NCBI RefSeq assembly: GCF_005871165.1
Contig: NZ_SWKP01000003.1
Coordinates: 372,001 to 436,000, forward strand
Length of the DNA stretch: 64,000 nt
From: Maricaulis alexandrii
GTDB taxonomy: Bacteria; Pseudomonadota; Alphaproteobacteria; Caulobacterales; Maricaulaceae
Reading direction: 5' to 3'
Shown here: positions 19,585 to 28,012 of the stretch, one piece after another
Position numbering within the stretch: the stretch's first letter is position 1
Layout: the number at the start of each line of letters is the position of its first letter
Position numbers and translations under genes: made by a program
Notes under the pieces: generated by a model
What the model saw: the letters and a program-made list of their open reading frames with translations, nothing else
Told to the model about the DNA's origin: nothing
Database searches by the model: none

Positions 19585-22500
19585 CTAGACCGTCTCGACC
19601 GAGGCGACGCCATCCACGCCTTTCAGGGCGGCCTGCAGGGCGCTGTCGGCACTGTGGCGTCCGGGCAGGCGCAGCTCGACCTCACCGCCATCGGACAGGG
19701 GCAGGAGCAGGTCGACAATGGCACTGAGCGAGGCATCGGCCCGCCGGTCGGCCCGCTCCATGCGCGCCTGGATGCGTTCCAGCGCCGTGGCATCATCAAG
19801 CCGGACCCGCAACCGGTCCGCAGAGACCTTCATGTCGAGCGGTTCGAGCCGGTCGGCAAAGAAGGAGATCTGCTCGTCCCGCTCATCGACCCGGCAATTG
19901 ACCAGGATGGCCTGCCCGCTTTCGAGCAAATCGCGTGATGTGCGGAGCAGTTCCGGCGCGATGAAGACCTCGAACTCCCCGGTCGGATCGGACAGGGTCA
20001 CCCAGGCAAACCGCTCGCCGGACTTGTTGGAGACGCGCTCCTGACGGCGCCGGACCATGCCGGACAGGCGCAGCGCCGTGGCGCCATCGGCGACCCGGGC
20101 CGGCGCTTCGGCATGGAACACCACGCCGCGGCCGGCGAGGTGCTCGGTCATGTCGTCCAGCGGGTGGCCCGACAGATAGAAGCCAATCGCCGACAGCTCA
20201 TTGTCGAGCCGTTCCGTGGCGGTCCAGGGATCGGGCTCGGGCAGGCGCGGCCGCGCCAGGGCGATCTCTTCACCCCCGCCCCCGCCGAACAGGCTGGCCT
20301 GGGCACTGTCACGCTGTTGTGCGGCGTGTTGCGCCATGGATATCAGCGTTTCCGCCGAGGCCAGCACGCGGGCCCGGTCCGGATCGAGCGTGTCGAAAGC
20401 ACCGGCGCGGGCCAGGTTCTCGAAGGTCCGCTTGTTGATATGCTTTGGATCCACACGTTCAGCAAAGTCATACAAGTCCTTGTAAGGACCGTTTGAATTG
20501 CGTTCGGCGACAATGTGTTCCATGGCGGAGAAACCGACATTGCGGATCGCGCCGAGGGCGAAGCGGACCGTCCCCTCCTCGACCGAGAAATCCGCCTGGG
20601 ACGCGTTGACATCCGGCGGACGCACCTCGATGCCCATGCGCCGGATTTCCTGATGGAAAGCGGCCAGCTTGTCCGTATTCGCCGCATCGAGCGACATCAG
20701 GGCCGCCATCAGCTCGACCGGGTAATTGGCCTTGAGATAGGCGGTGCGATAGGCGATCGCGGCATAGGCGGCGGCGTGGGACTTGTTGAAGCCGTAGCCG
20801 GCAAATTCGGCCACAAGTTCGAAGATGTAAGACGCCTTCTCGCGGCTGACCCCTTTCTTCTCCGCGCCTTCCAGGAAACGGACTTTCTGCTTGTCCATCT
20901 CCTCTTTCTTCTTCTTGCCCATGGCCCGGCGCAGCAGGTCGGCTTCCCCGAGGGAGTAGCCGGACAGGATCTGCGCGATCTGCATCACCTGTTCCTGGTA
21001 GATGATGACGCCGTAGGTTTCCGACAGCACGCCTTCCAGATCGGGATGCAGGCAATCCACTTCGGCGCGGCCGAATTTCCGGTCGACATAGACGTCGATA
21101 TTCTTCATCGGACCCGGACGATACAGGGAGATAAGGGCGATCAAATCCTCGATCGCGTCGGGCTTCATCTTCTTCAGCGTGTCCCGCATGCCCGAGGATT
21201 CCAGCTGGAAAACCCCGATGGCGTGACCCGATTGGAGCAGTTCGAAAGTCGGCTTGTCGTCGAAATCAATCCCTTCAATATCAGGGACTTCCTTGCCGGC
21301 TGAGGCGATATAGCCGAGCGCCCGGGCGATCACGGTGAGGGTTTTAAGCCCGAGGAAATCGAACTTCACCAGGCCGGCGGGCTCCACCCATTTCATGTTG
21401 AATTGGGTGGCGGGAATATCCGATCGCGGATCGCGATAGAGCGGCACAAGTTCGGAGAGTTTGCGGTCGCCGATGACGACGCCGGCGGCGTGTGTGGAGG
21501 CGTTCCGGAAAAAGCCTTCCAGCTTGAGCGCAATGGTCAGGAGACTGTCGACCGCATCATCCTCGGCCCGCATCTCCTTGAGCCGCGGCTCCATGTCCAG
21601 GGCCTGGGCCAGGGTAACCGGATTGGCGGGATTGGAAGGGACCAGCTTGGCCAGCTTGTCCACCAGGCCGAAAGGCAATTGCAGGACCCGGCCGGTATCG
21701 CGCACCACGGCGCGCGCCTGCAGGGTTCCGAACGTGATGATCTGCGCCACCCGGTCATGCCCATAGCGTTCCTGCACATAACGGATCACCTCGCCGCGAC
21801 GCTCCTGGCAGAAGTCGACGTCGAAGTCCGGCATGGACACGCGTTCCGGGTTCAAGAAGCGTTCGAACAGAAGGCCGAAACGCAGCGGATCCAGATCGGT
21901 GATGGTCAGCGAATAGGCCACCAGCGAGCCGGCACCCGACCCCCGGCCCGGCCCGACCGGAATGTCATGGTTCTTGGCCCACTGGATGAAGTCCGACACG
22001 ATCAGGAAATAGCCGGGAAAGCCCATTTCCTTGATGATGCCGAGCTCGAAATCGAGCCGCTCGCGATACTCCGCCTCCGGCGCAGCATTGGCCCCGGCTG
22101 CCAGGCGCTCGGTCAGCCCCTCATGCGCCCGCGCCACCAATTCCTCGGCCTCGTCCCGCCCGCCCTGGGTCGGGAAGCTGGGCAGGATCGGTTTGTGGGT
22201 GCGCACGCGATAGGCACAGCGTTGGGCAATCTCCAGGGTGTTGGCCAGCGCCTCCGGCAGATCGGCAAAGCGCTCGCTCATCTCCTGCGGTGTGGTGAGG
22301 TAATGGTCGGCCGTCACCTTGCGCCGGTCGGACACGGAGACAAAGGAGGATTGGGAAATGCACAGGAGCGCGTCATGCGCCTTGTGCATGGACGGATCCG
22401 GAAAATAGGCCTCATTCGTGGCCACCAGCGGCAAATCCCGCGCATAGGCCTGCTCGACCAGCCAGTCCTCGGCCTGAAGCTCCGTTTCCAGCCCGTGACG

Positions 22501-23031
22501 CTGCAGCTCGACATAGAGCCGGTCACCGAAATTCTCCTGAAGGCGGGACAGGGTCTTCTCCGCCTCCGGCAGGCGTCCGGTCGCGATCATCCGGTTGAGG
22601 ACGCCGTCCGGACCACCGGTCAGGCAGATCAGGCCTTCGGAATGCCCCAGCACGCTGGACAGCGGCACATGCGCCTCTTCCGACCCGTCGACATCGAGAA
22701 AGGCGGCGCTGGTCAGCGCCATCATGTTCTCATAGCCGGTGCGATCCTGGACCAGGAGGACGATCGTCCCCTCCGGTTCGGCGCGTTCGCCGGGATGCGG
22801 ATCGACCGTGCGCACCGAGAGCGTACAGCCGACGATCGGCTGGATCCCGGCACCGGCCATGACCTCGGAGAATTCCAGCGCCCCGAAGAGATTATTGGTG
22901 TCCGTCAGCGCGATGGCGGGCATGCCGTGGGTCTGGCAGGCAGAGACCATCTGGGGCATGCGGATCGCGCCTTCCAGGAGCGAATAGGGCGAGCGGACAC
23001 GCAGATGTACGAAAGGATGTGTCTGCGCCAT
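19585..23031 (-). CDS. dnaE: DNA polymerase III alpha subunit
   Basis: Replicative DNA polymerase catalytic subunit. The 1148-residue protein opens with the PHP domain ([17 protein letters not shown]). The polymerase core has [16 protein letters not shown] near residue 358 and the catalytic Asp cluster [13 protein letters not shown] near residue 400. The helix-hairpin-helix and OB domains lie in the C-terminal third. An AGGAG ribosome binding site precedes the ATG. The 140-base gap upstream separates it from a small SOS-type gene. Length and motifs fit the main DnaE1, not the mutagenic DnaE2/ImuC. Confidence 0.97.
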   Translation of the reverse strand: MAQTHPFVHLRVRSPYSLLEGAIRMPQMVSACQTHGMPAIALTDTNNLFGALEFSEVMAGAGIQPIVGCTLSVRTVDPHPGERAEPEGTIVLLVQDRTGYENMMALTSAAFLDVDGSEEAHVPLSSVLGHSEGLICLTGGPDGVLNRMIATGRLPEAEKTLSRLQENFGDRLYVELQRHGLETELQAEDWLVEQAYARDLPLVATNEAYFPDPSMHKAHDALLCISQSSFVSVSDRRKVTADHYLTTPQEMSERFADLPEALANTLEIAQRCAYRVRTHKPILPSFPTQGGRDEAEELVARAHEGLTERLAAGANAAPEAEYRERLDFELGIIKEMGFPGYFLIVSDFIQWAKNHDIPVGPGRGSGAGSLVAYSLTITDLDPLRFGLLFERFLNPERVSMPDFDVDFCQERRGEVIRYVQERYGHDRVAQIITFGTLQARAVVRDTGRVLQLPFGLVDKLAKLVPSNPANPVTLAQALDMEPRLKEMRAEDDAVDSLLTIALKLEGFFRNASTHAAGVVIGDRKLSELVPLYRDPRSDIPATQFNMKWVEPAGLVKFDFLGLKTLTVIARALGYIASAGKEVPDIEGIDFDDKPTFELLQSGHAIGVFQLESSGMRDTLKKMKPDAIEDLIALISLYRPGPMKNIDVYVDRKFGRAEVDCLHPDLEGVLSETYGVIIYQEQVMQIAQILSGYSLGEADLLRRAMGKKKKEEMDKQKVRFLEGAEKKGVSREKASYIFELVAEFAGYGFNKSHAAAYAAIAYRTAYLKANYPVELMAALMSLDAANTDKLAAFHQEIRRMGIEVRPPDVNASQADFSVEEGTVRFALGAIRNVGFSAMEHIVAERNSNGPYKDLYDFAERVDPKHINKRTFENLARAGAFDTLDPDRARVLASAETLISMAQHAAQQRDSAQASLFGGGGGEEIALARPRLPEPDPWTATERLDNELSAIGFYLSGHPLDDMTEHLAGRGVVFHAEAPARVADGATALRLSGMVRRRQERVSNKSGERFAWVTLSDPTGEFEVFIAPELLRTSRDLLESGQAILVNCRVDERDEQISFFADRLEPLDMKVSADRLRVRLDDATALERIQARMERADRRADASLSAIVDLLLPLSDGGEVELRLPGRHSADSALQAALKGVDGVASVETV

Positions 23032-23171
23032 GTCCGGCTCCTGCCCGCTTATCCCTGCCCCTGAGATCGCCGGTTTCGGGGATAGCCCCCTGCCCGACGC
23101 ATCTAAAAGTCCGCGCCCTCACCCGCCCGGACGCCCCGGGCCGCGAGTCGCGAACCGTCAGAGTAACCGGA

Positions 23172-23267
23172 TCAGGCGGCGCCGAGAACCGATCCCCACA
23201 GAGTGATCATCCAAGCGAAACCGAGAATGGCGGTGGCGGCTGAGACATCTTGCAAAACACGGCGCAT
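23172..23267 (-). CDS. 31-residue SOS-controlled membrane protein, candidate SidA-type cell division inhibitor
   Basis: The sequence shows a 31-codon gene starting MRRVLQDVSAATAILGFAWM with a basic, then acidic N-terminus and one hydrophobic helix (about residues 9-30). It follows a strong ribosome binding site (GGGGAGGAA, then TT, then ATG) and a promoter overlapping a perfect GTTC-N7-GTTC box, the alphaproteobacterial LexA site. In Caulobacter, SidA is a 29-residue, LexA-controlled inner-membrane peptide that blocks division through FtsW/FtsN, and as I recall its gene also lies next to dnaE. Size, topology, control and position agree, so I infer a SidA-type protein. I cannot confirm residue-level homology, hence no gene symbol. 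Its stop is 140 bases before dnaE. Confidence 0.72.
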   Translation of the reverse strand: MRRVLQDVSAATAILGFAWMITLWGSVLGAA

Positions 23268-23311
23268 AACTTCCTCCCCGAAGTCCAGAAATCCGACGGA
23301 CAGGCTCGTCC

Positions 23312-23326
23312 GTTCTGTTTTTGTTC
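23312..23326. promoter_or_regulatory. LexA (SOS) box, GTTC-N7-GTTC
   Basis: GTTCTGTTTTTGTTC is an exact match to the direct-repeat SOS operator established for Caulobacter, Rhodobacter and other alphaproteobacteria. It overlaps the predicted -10 of the 31-residue membrane protein gene, so bound LexA would block RNA polymerase. It lies 45 bases upstream of that gene's ATG. I saw no second copy in the intergenic regions I read. Confidence 0.8.
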
Positions 23327-23351
23327 TATGGGTGAAAAAATCAGCCGTCAA
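23323..23351 (-). promoter_or_regulatory. Promoter of the SOS-type small gene
   Basis: On the minus strand, TTGACG (-35, 5 of 6 matches), a 17-base spacer and TAGAAC (-10, 4 of 6). The start site would be near 23316, giving a leader of about 49 bases. The -10 is overlapped by the LexA box, as expected for a repressed promoter. Confidence 0.65.
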
Positions 23352-23450
23352 GCGTAAAAGTTCCACCTTTGTTCCGTCCGCAATCATCGCGCAATTTAAT
23401 GAAACAGGGCTCAAGGCGGGTTCGGGATGGGATCAGGACGGGATCGGCTT

Positions 23451-23486
23451 GGGTTCGGGAGGGGTTTGGGATGGGTCTGGGACGGG
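23451..23486 (+). repeat. G-run array with G-quadruplex-forming pattern
   Basis: Seven runs of three or more G in 36 bases, separated by 1-3 bases, extending a looser array of GGG runs that starts near 23417. Four or more such runs with short loops is the standard sequence rule for a G-quadruplex. It lies on the plus strand in the gene-free stretch between lolD and the SOS-type small gene. Confidence 0.6.
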
Positions 23487-23534
23487 TCCCGGATCTGCGC
23501 CCGGCTCAAGGCCGGGCATCCGTCCGGGATGACA
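23483..23534. repeat. Intergenic palindromic repeat unit (BIME-like)
   Basis: Contains GGTCCCGGATCTGCGCCC, the 7-bp inverted repeat GCCCGGC-TCAAG-GCCGGGC (23499-23517), then a CCGGGATGAC end. Nearly the same block, including the ATCTACGCCCGGC...GCCGGGCATTCGTC...GGGATGAC order, recurs at 55706-55761, so this is a dispersed element of the genome. Confidence 0.65.
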
Positions 23535-23588
23535 AGTGAGTGGATTGGGGTGTGGGAACTGAAATATGTCCGTGCACACAATAAGCTC

Positions 23589-23680
23589 CGTCATCCCCGG
23601 CTTGTCCGGGGGACCTCACCTAGCCAGCCCACAGTTTCGCTCAGGTCCCCCGGACGCCCTGCGGGCACCGCGGGATGACG
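23589..23680. repeat. Long inverted repeat with GTCATCCC...GGGATGAC ends
   Basis: A perfect 13-bp inverted repeat (23604-23616 and 23643-23655, GTCCGGGGGACCT / AGGTCCCCCGGAC) separated by 26 bases and flanked by GTCATCCC and GGGATGAC. This is the layout of BIME-like intergenic repeats. The rest of the 23268-23735 gap holds the promoter/LexA site, the G-run array and the neighbouring repeat; I see no further gene. Confidence 0.7.
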
Positions 23681-23735
23681 GGTGCGTTTTTGGGAGAGAA
23701 ATGACCTGTCCTGCCCATCTCATGGGGAGGAAAAC

Positions 23736-24425
23736 CTATCCCGCTTCGTAGTCCGTCAGCACGCCATCCGCGAAAGTCACGACCCGGTCCATGCGGGAGG
23801 CGAGATCGTGGTTGTGGGTGGCGACCAGGGCGGCGGCACCGGCCTTTTTTACGGTGGCGCGGAAGGCGTCAAAGACGGTGGCGGACGTGTCCGGGTCGAG
23901 ATTGCCGGTGGGTTCGTCGGCCAGGAGGACGCGGGGGTCATTGGCCAGGGCGCGACCGATGGCGACGCGTTGTTGTTCACCGCCGGACAATTGGGAGGGC
24001 TGGTGGGAGGCGCGATCGGTCAGGCCGAGCATGGCGAGCAACTCGTCGGCGCGGGCGACGGCAGCGGCGCGTTTCACACCGGCGATGAGCTGGGGCAGGA
24101 CGATATTCTCGCGGGCATCGAATTCCGGCAGCAGATGGTGGAACTGGTAGACGAAGCCGATATCGCGGCGGCGGATCGCCGTGCGATCGCGATCCTTGAG
24201 CTGCGAGGTCGCCTGCCCTGCCACTTTCACTTCACCGGCATCGGGACGTTCCAGCAGACCGGCGGCATGCAAAAGCGAGGACTTGCCGGAACCGGACGGT
24301 CCGACCAGGCCGACAATCTCGCCGGGGTTCAGGACCAGGCTGGCCCCGCGCAGGACCGGCAGGGTCGCGGCCTCGGTGACATAGGTGCGCTCGATGGCGA
24401 CGAGTTCGAGGACGGGCTTACTCAT
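23736..24425 (-). CDS. lolD: Lipoprotein-releasing ABC transporter ATPase LolD
   Basis: Cytoplasmic ATPase of the LolCDE-type complex, which extracts outer-membrane lipoproteins from the inner membrane. The 229-residue protein has Walker [10 protein letters not shown], the ABC signature [16 protein letters not shown] and Walker [13 protein letters not shown]. It overlaps the preceding lolC by 8 bases. Confidence 0.95.
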   Translation of the reverse strand: MSKPVLELVAIERTYVTEAATLPVLRGASLVLNPGEIVGLVGPSGSGKSSLLHAAGLLERPDAGEVKVAGQATSQLKDRDRTAIRRRDIGFVYQFHHLLPEFDARENIVLPQLIAGVKRAAAVARADELLAMLGLTDRASHQPSQLSGGEQQRVAIGRALANDPRVLLADEPTGNLDPDTSATVFDAFRATVKKAGAAALVATHNHDLASRMDRVVTFADGVLTDYEAG

Positions 24426-25755
24426 AGCGCAGCGCCTCCACCGGATCGAGGCCGGAGGCCCGCAGGGCCGGCGGCAGGGTGACCAGGAGCGAGACGACCA
24501 GGCCGAAGATCGAGATGAACCCGACCTCGCCCCAGTCCAGCTTGGCCGGGATGCGGTAGAGATAATAGACGGACGGATCCCAGACCTGCGCCCCGGTGAC
24601 CCAGGTGATGAAGTCCTGGATCGGGCCGATATTCACCACAAAGAGAATGCCCAGAATGATGCCCGCCAGCGTGCCGGACAGGCCGATGGCGGCGCCGACG
24701 ATCAGGAAGACGCGCAGGACGGCGGCCCGGGTCGCGCCCATCGTGCGCAGGATGGCGATATCCCGGCTCTTGTTCTTCACCAGCATGACCAGGCCGGAAA
24801 TGATGTTCATGGCGGCAATCGCCACGACGATGGCGAGGATGAGCCGCATGGCGGTGCGCTCGAACTGGAGCGCGTTGAAGAAGGCCGGATTGAGCTGGGT
24901 GTAGTCGTAGACGGAGGCATTGTAGCCGGCGAGGTTCCGGACCGGCTCGAGGAAGGCGGTGGCCAGTTCCGGATTGTCGAGCCGGATATGGATCATGTCC
25001 GTCTCCTCGCCCCGCACGAAGAAGAGACGCCCCTGCTCCAGCGGCATGAAGGCGAGACTGTCATCGATCGTGGAGACCCCGGCGGCCAGGATGGCGCCGA
25101 CATAATAGGCTTTCTGCTGCGGCCGGGCCCCGAACACGGTCGGCGCAGCCCGTGCCGTGGTGAAAGTCACCCGGTCGCCGACATTGACGCCGAGACGGCG
25201 GGCCACACCCGTACCGAGCACGATCGTATCACCGCCATGATTGCCGACACCGAATTCGGTGAGATCGCCGAACATGAGACCGGTCGAGGAGGTCGGGGTC
25301 TGGTTGGTAATGACATCCAGCTGGCCCAGATCCTCCGGACTGATGCCGAGCACCTGGAGGAAGGTTTCCGACCGGTCCGAGGTCGCCATGACCTGGCCCT
25401 GGACCACCGGATCGGCGGAGTGGATGCCTGGCAGGGCTTCGATCTCGCGGACGAGATCCTCGATCCGCCCGGCCTCGACCTGGCGCGTATCCACATAAAC
25501 ATGCGGTTGGAAACCCAGCAATTGATTGAACAATTCCGCCCGGAAACCATTCATGATGGACATCACGGCGATCAGGCCGAGCACGGCCAGCGTGATGCCG
25601 GCAAAACTGATCGAGGCAATCAGGGCGACACCGCCATGCTTGCGCTTGGCCCGCAAATAGCGGAAGGCGAGCATGAATTCATACGGGCTGAACGGGTGTG
25701 CCCCGCCCGGCCCGCCGGTCTGTGCAGCGGTGTCAGCCTGTGCCGGTTCAGCCAT
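24418..25755 (-). CDS. lolC: Lipoprotein-releasing ABC transporter permease (LolC/E type)
   Basis: Inner-membrane permease partner of LolD. The 445-residue protein has the MacB-like layout of one N-terminal helix ([20 protein letters not shown]), a periplasmic domain of about 220 residues and three C-terminal helices, with [14 protein letters not shown] before the last two. A single permease gene is seen, so the complex may be a LolF-type homodimer, as is common in alphaproteobacteria. It overlaps both proS and lolD by 8 bases. Confidence 0.93.
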   Translation of the reverse strand: MAEPAQADTAAQTGGPGGAHPFSPYEFMLAFRYLRAKRKHGGVALIASISFAGITLAVLGLIAVMSIMNGFRAELFNQLLGFQPHVYVDTRQVEAGRIEDLVREIEALPGIHSADPVVQGQVMATSDRSETFLQVLGISPEDLGQLDVITNQTPTSSTGLMFGDLTEFGVGNHGGDTIVLGTGVARRLGVNVGDRVTFTTARAAPTVFGARPQQKAYYVGAILAAGVSTIDDSLAFMPLEQGRLFFVRGEETDMIHIRLDNPELATAFLEPVRNLAGYNASVYDYTQLNPAFFNALQFERTAMRLILAIVVAIAAMNIISGLVMLVKNKSRDIAILRTMGATRAAVLRVFLIVGAAIGLSGTLAGIILGILFVVNIGPIQDFITWVTGAQVWDPSVYYLYRIPAKLDWGEVGFISIFGLVVSLLVTLPPALRASGLDPVEALRYE

Positions 25756-27082
25756 TTAAGAACGCGCCCTCGGTCAAACGGTTGATCGCATCCTCCGGCG
25801 ACAGCTCATGGGTCTCGCCAGTGCGGCGGACCTTGAGCTCCACCTTGCCCTCTTTCAGGCCACGCGGCCCGATGATGATCTGATAGGGCAGACCGATCAG
25901 GTCGGCGGTGGCGAACTTGCCGCCCGGACGTTCCGACGTGTCGTCATAGAGCGGGTCGAGCCCGCCGGCAGAAAGCTTGGCATAGGCGTCCTCGCAGGCC
26001 GCGTCGGCGGCGTCATCGCCCGCGCGCAGATTGAGAATGCCGGCACCGAAGGGCGCGACGCTTTCCGGCCAGATCACGCCCTTCTCGTCATGATGCGCCT
26101 CGATGATGGCGCCCAGCAGGCGGGACACGCCGACCCCGTAGGAGCCCATATGGACCGGTTGCGGCCTGCCGTCCCGGTCCTGGACCAGGGCTTTCATGGG
26201 TTCGGAATACTTGGTGCCGAAATAGAAGATATGGCCCACTTCGATACCGCGCGCGGAGAGCTGGCGGTCGGCGGAGACTTTGGCAAATTCGGCCGGGTCG
26301 TGCATTTCCTCGGTCGCGGCATAGAGCGCGGTGCGCTGGTCGACGAGCGGCTGGAGATCGCCCTCGAAATCCACGTCCAGGCCCGGCGCGCCCATCTCCA
26401 CCAGATCGGCATGGCAGAAGACCTCGCTCTCGCCGGTCTCGGCCAGGACGATGAATTCATGGGAGAGATCGCCGCCGATCGGACCGGTATCGGCCTTCAT
26501 CGGCACGGCCTTCAGGCCCAGGCGTGAGAAGGTGTTGAGATAGGCCACGAACATGCGGTTATAGGATTTGCGGGCGCTGTCCTCGTCGATGTCGAAGGAG
26601 TAAGTGTCCTTCATCAGGAATTCGCGGCCGCGCATGACGCCGAAACGCGGCCGGCGCTCATCCCGGAACTTCCACTGGATGTGGTAGAGGAGTTTCGGAA
26701 CATCCTTGTAGGACTTGCAATAGGACCGGAAGATCTCGGTGATCATCTCCTCATTGGTCGGCCCGTAGAGCATGTCGCGCTTGTGGCGGTCGGTGATGCG
26801 CAGCATCTCGTCGCCATAATCATCATAGCGGCCGCTTTCGCGCCACAGATCGGCGGGCTGAACCGTCGGCATCAGCATTTCCACGGCCCCGGCCCGGTCC
26901 TGCTCCTCGCGCACGATCTGCTCGATCTTCTTCAGCACCTTGTGACCCAGCGGCAGCCAGGAATAGATGCCGGCCGCCTGCTGGCGGATCATGCCGGCGC
27001 GCAGCATGAGCTGGTGGGAGACGATCTGGGCGTCCGAAGGGGTTTCCTTCAGGACAGGCAGGAAATAACGGGAGAGGCGCAT
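25748..27082 (-). CDS. proS: Prolyl-tRNA synthetase (short bacterial type)
   Basis: Charges tRNA-Pro. From the ATG at 27082 the protein has 444 residues, the short alphaproteobacterial form without the editing insertion found in E. coli ProS. Class II motifs are visible: motif 2 around [20 protein letters not shown] and motif 3 around [16 protein letters not shown]. An in-frame start 36 bases upstream is possible but lies outside the conserved N-terminus ([20 protein letters not shown]). Confidence 0.96.
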   Translation of the reverse strand: MRLSRYFLPVLKETPSDAQIVSHQLMLRAGMIRQQAAGIYSWLPLGHKVLKKIEQIVREEQDRAGAVEMLMPTVQPADLWRESGRYDDYGDEMLRITDRHKRDMLYGPTNEEMITEIFRSYCKSYKDVPKLLYHIQWKFRDERRPRFGVMRGREFLMKDTYSFDIDEDSARKSYNRMFVAYLNTFSRLGLKAVPMKADTGPIGGDLSHEFIVLAETGESEVFCHADLVEMGAPGLDVDFEGDLQPLVDQRTALYAATEEMHDPAEFAKVSADRQLSARGIEVGHIFYFGTKYSEPMKALVQDRDGRPQPVHMGSYGVGVSRLLGAIIEAHHDEKGVIWPESVAPFGAGILNLRAGDDAADAACEDAYAKLSAGGLDPLYDDTSERPGGKFATADLIGLPYQIIIGPRGLKEGKVELKVRRTGETHELSPEDAINRLTEGAFLNG

Positions 27083-27150
27083 GGGGGCGATTCCGGTGGA
27101 TTGAGGTTTGCCGCCCATTAGACCGGTCAGCGCCGGTATTACAAGGATAG

Positions 27151-27328
27151 ATGGGGGTAATTCTCAGCCTGGACGCAGGGGGACGGGCTGCTGGCCGGGG
27201 CCGAGCTTGTGCTGAACGGCGCGGTCAAGCCTGGACTGGGACGCGCCCTCGCCCGCTCGGATGTGGCCTATATCGATGTGCAAAATGCCGCGCATGGCTG
27301 TTTCGCCGCGCGCGTGCGCCGTTGGTGA
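27151..27328 (+). pseudogene. Small unknown gene, apparently frameshifted at a G5 run
   Basis: An ATG at 27151 behind an AAGGA ribosome binding site starts [10 protein letters not shown]. After the G5 run at 27178-27182 the coding pattern (GC-rich third positions) moves to another frame, which reads DGLLAGAELVLNGAVKPG, then SDVAYIDVQNAAHGCFAARV, and stops at 27328. Joined across one base this would be a protein of about 58 residues. I do not recognise the family. It could be a decayed gene, a fragment, or a real gene with a sequencing error in the homopolymer. The rest of the 27083-27401 gap shows nothing else. Confidence 0.4.
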
Positions 27329-27401
27329 TTCCATCAACCATGAAAAGCTGCTTGTTACGTCAAAAGCCAATGCCTAGCGGGGCAATTTTTGAAGTCAGGT
27401 C

Positions 27402-27956
27402 TCAACGCATCACTTTGGCAACCCATCCAAAGAACGCTTCGGACGCACGTGCCCATAAGACGGTGGGACTGAGCCAATAAGCCCATCGAGCAGGGCCTTT
27501 GCGAACGCGTTTCCCTTGTTCTTCAAACTTCTCCCACATTCCGGCGATGGCGGGATGCGCCTGGCTGACCGTGTAGTTGAAAACCGTCATGTCCTTGCCC
27601 TCGCCGAATCCCGCGAGTTCATCCATAATCGCCTGAAGCACGCATTCGTCTGCACTCGCATAGTAAAATCGCGATTTCAGCCGGATAAAGTCTGCCCGAA
27701 GCTGTGATATTTTCTCGGCATCCTTGTTGGGCCGCCTGCACCGCATAAACTCAAAAAACAGAGCCAACCCAGCTGTTTGGGGATACGCTTTTGCCGAGAG
27801 TTTCCCTGAATACACTTGTTCAGAAAAATCAGAAAAGAATGCCTCCGGATCCTGACCGTTCGGGACCGCAGACAAGTCGAATTCAATGACAAACGTCTCC
27901 AAGTGCTGGATTGCCTCACCGAACAAGCCATCGTACTCGACCGGGCCAGCCATCAT
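27402..27956 (-). CDS. Hypothetical protein, low-GC orphan
   Basis: A 184-residue soluble protein that I do not recognise. It has no signal peptide or clear membrane segment, is rich in aromatic and charged residues, and has a Trp-rich C-terminus (ARWAYWLSPTVLW). Its DNA is clearly less GC-rich than neighbouring genes, with many A/T-ending codons, which suggests recent acquisition. It sits between proS and the AbgT gene where related genomes usually have none. The start could be the first or second Met. Confidence 0.65.
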   Translation of the reverse strand: MMAGPVEYDGLFGEAIQHLETFVIEFDLSAVPNGQDPEAFFSDFSEQVYSGKLSAKAYPQTAGLALFFEFMRCRRPNKDAEKISQLRADFIRLKSRFYYASADECVLQAIMDELAGFGEGKDMTVFNYTVSQAHPAIAGMWEKFEEQGKRVRKGPARWAYWLSPTVLWARASEAFFGWVAKVMR

Positions 27957-28012
27957 GCTCTCACGCCTACCGGTTCCCGATTTTCGGTATCAAGAGAAGC
28001 CGGTTTAGCCAC

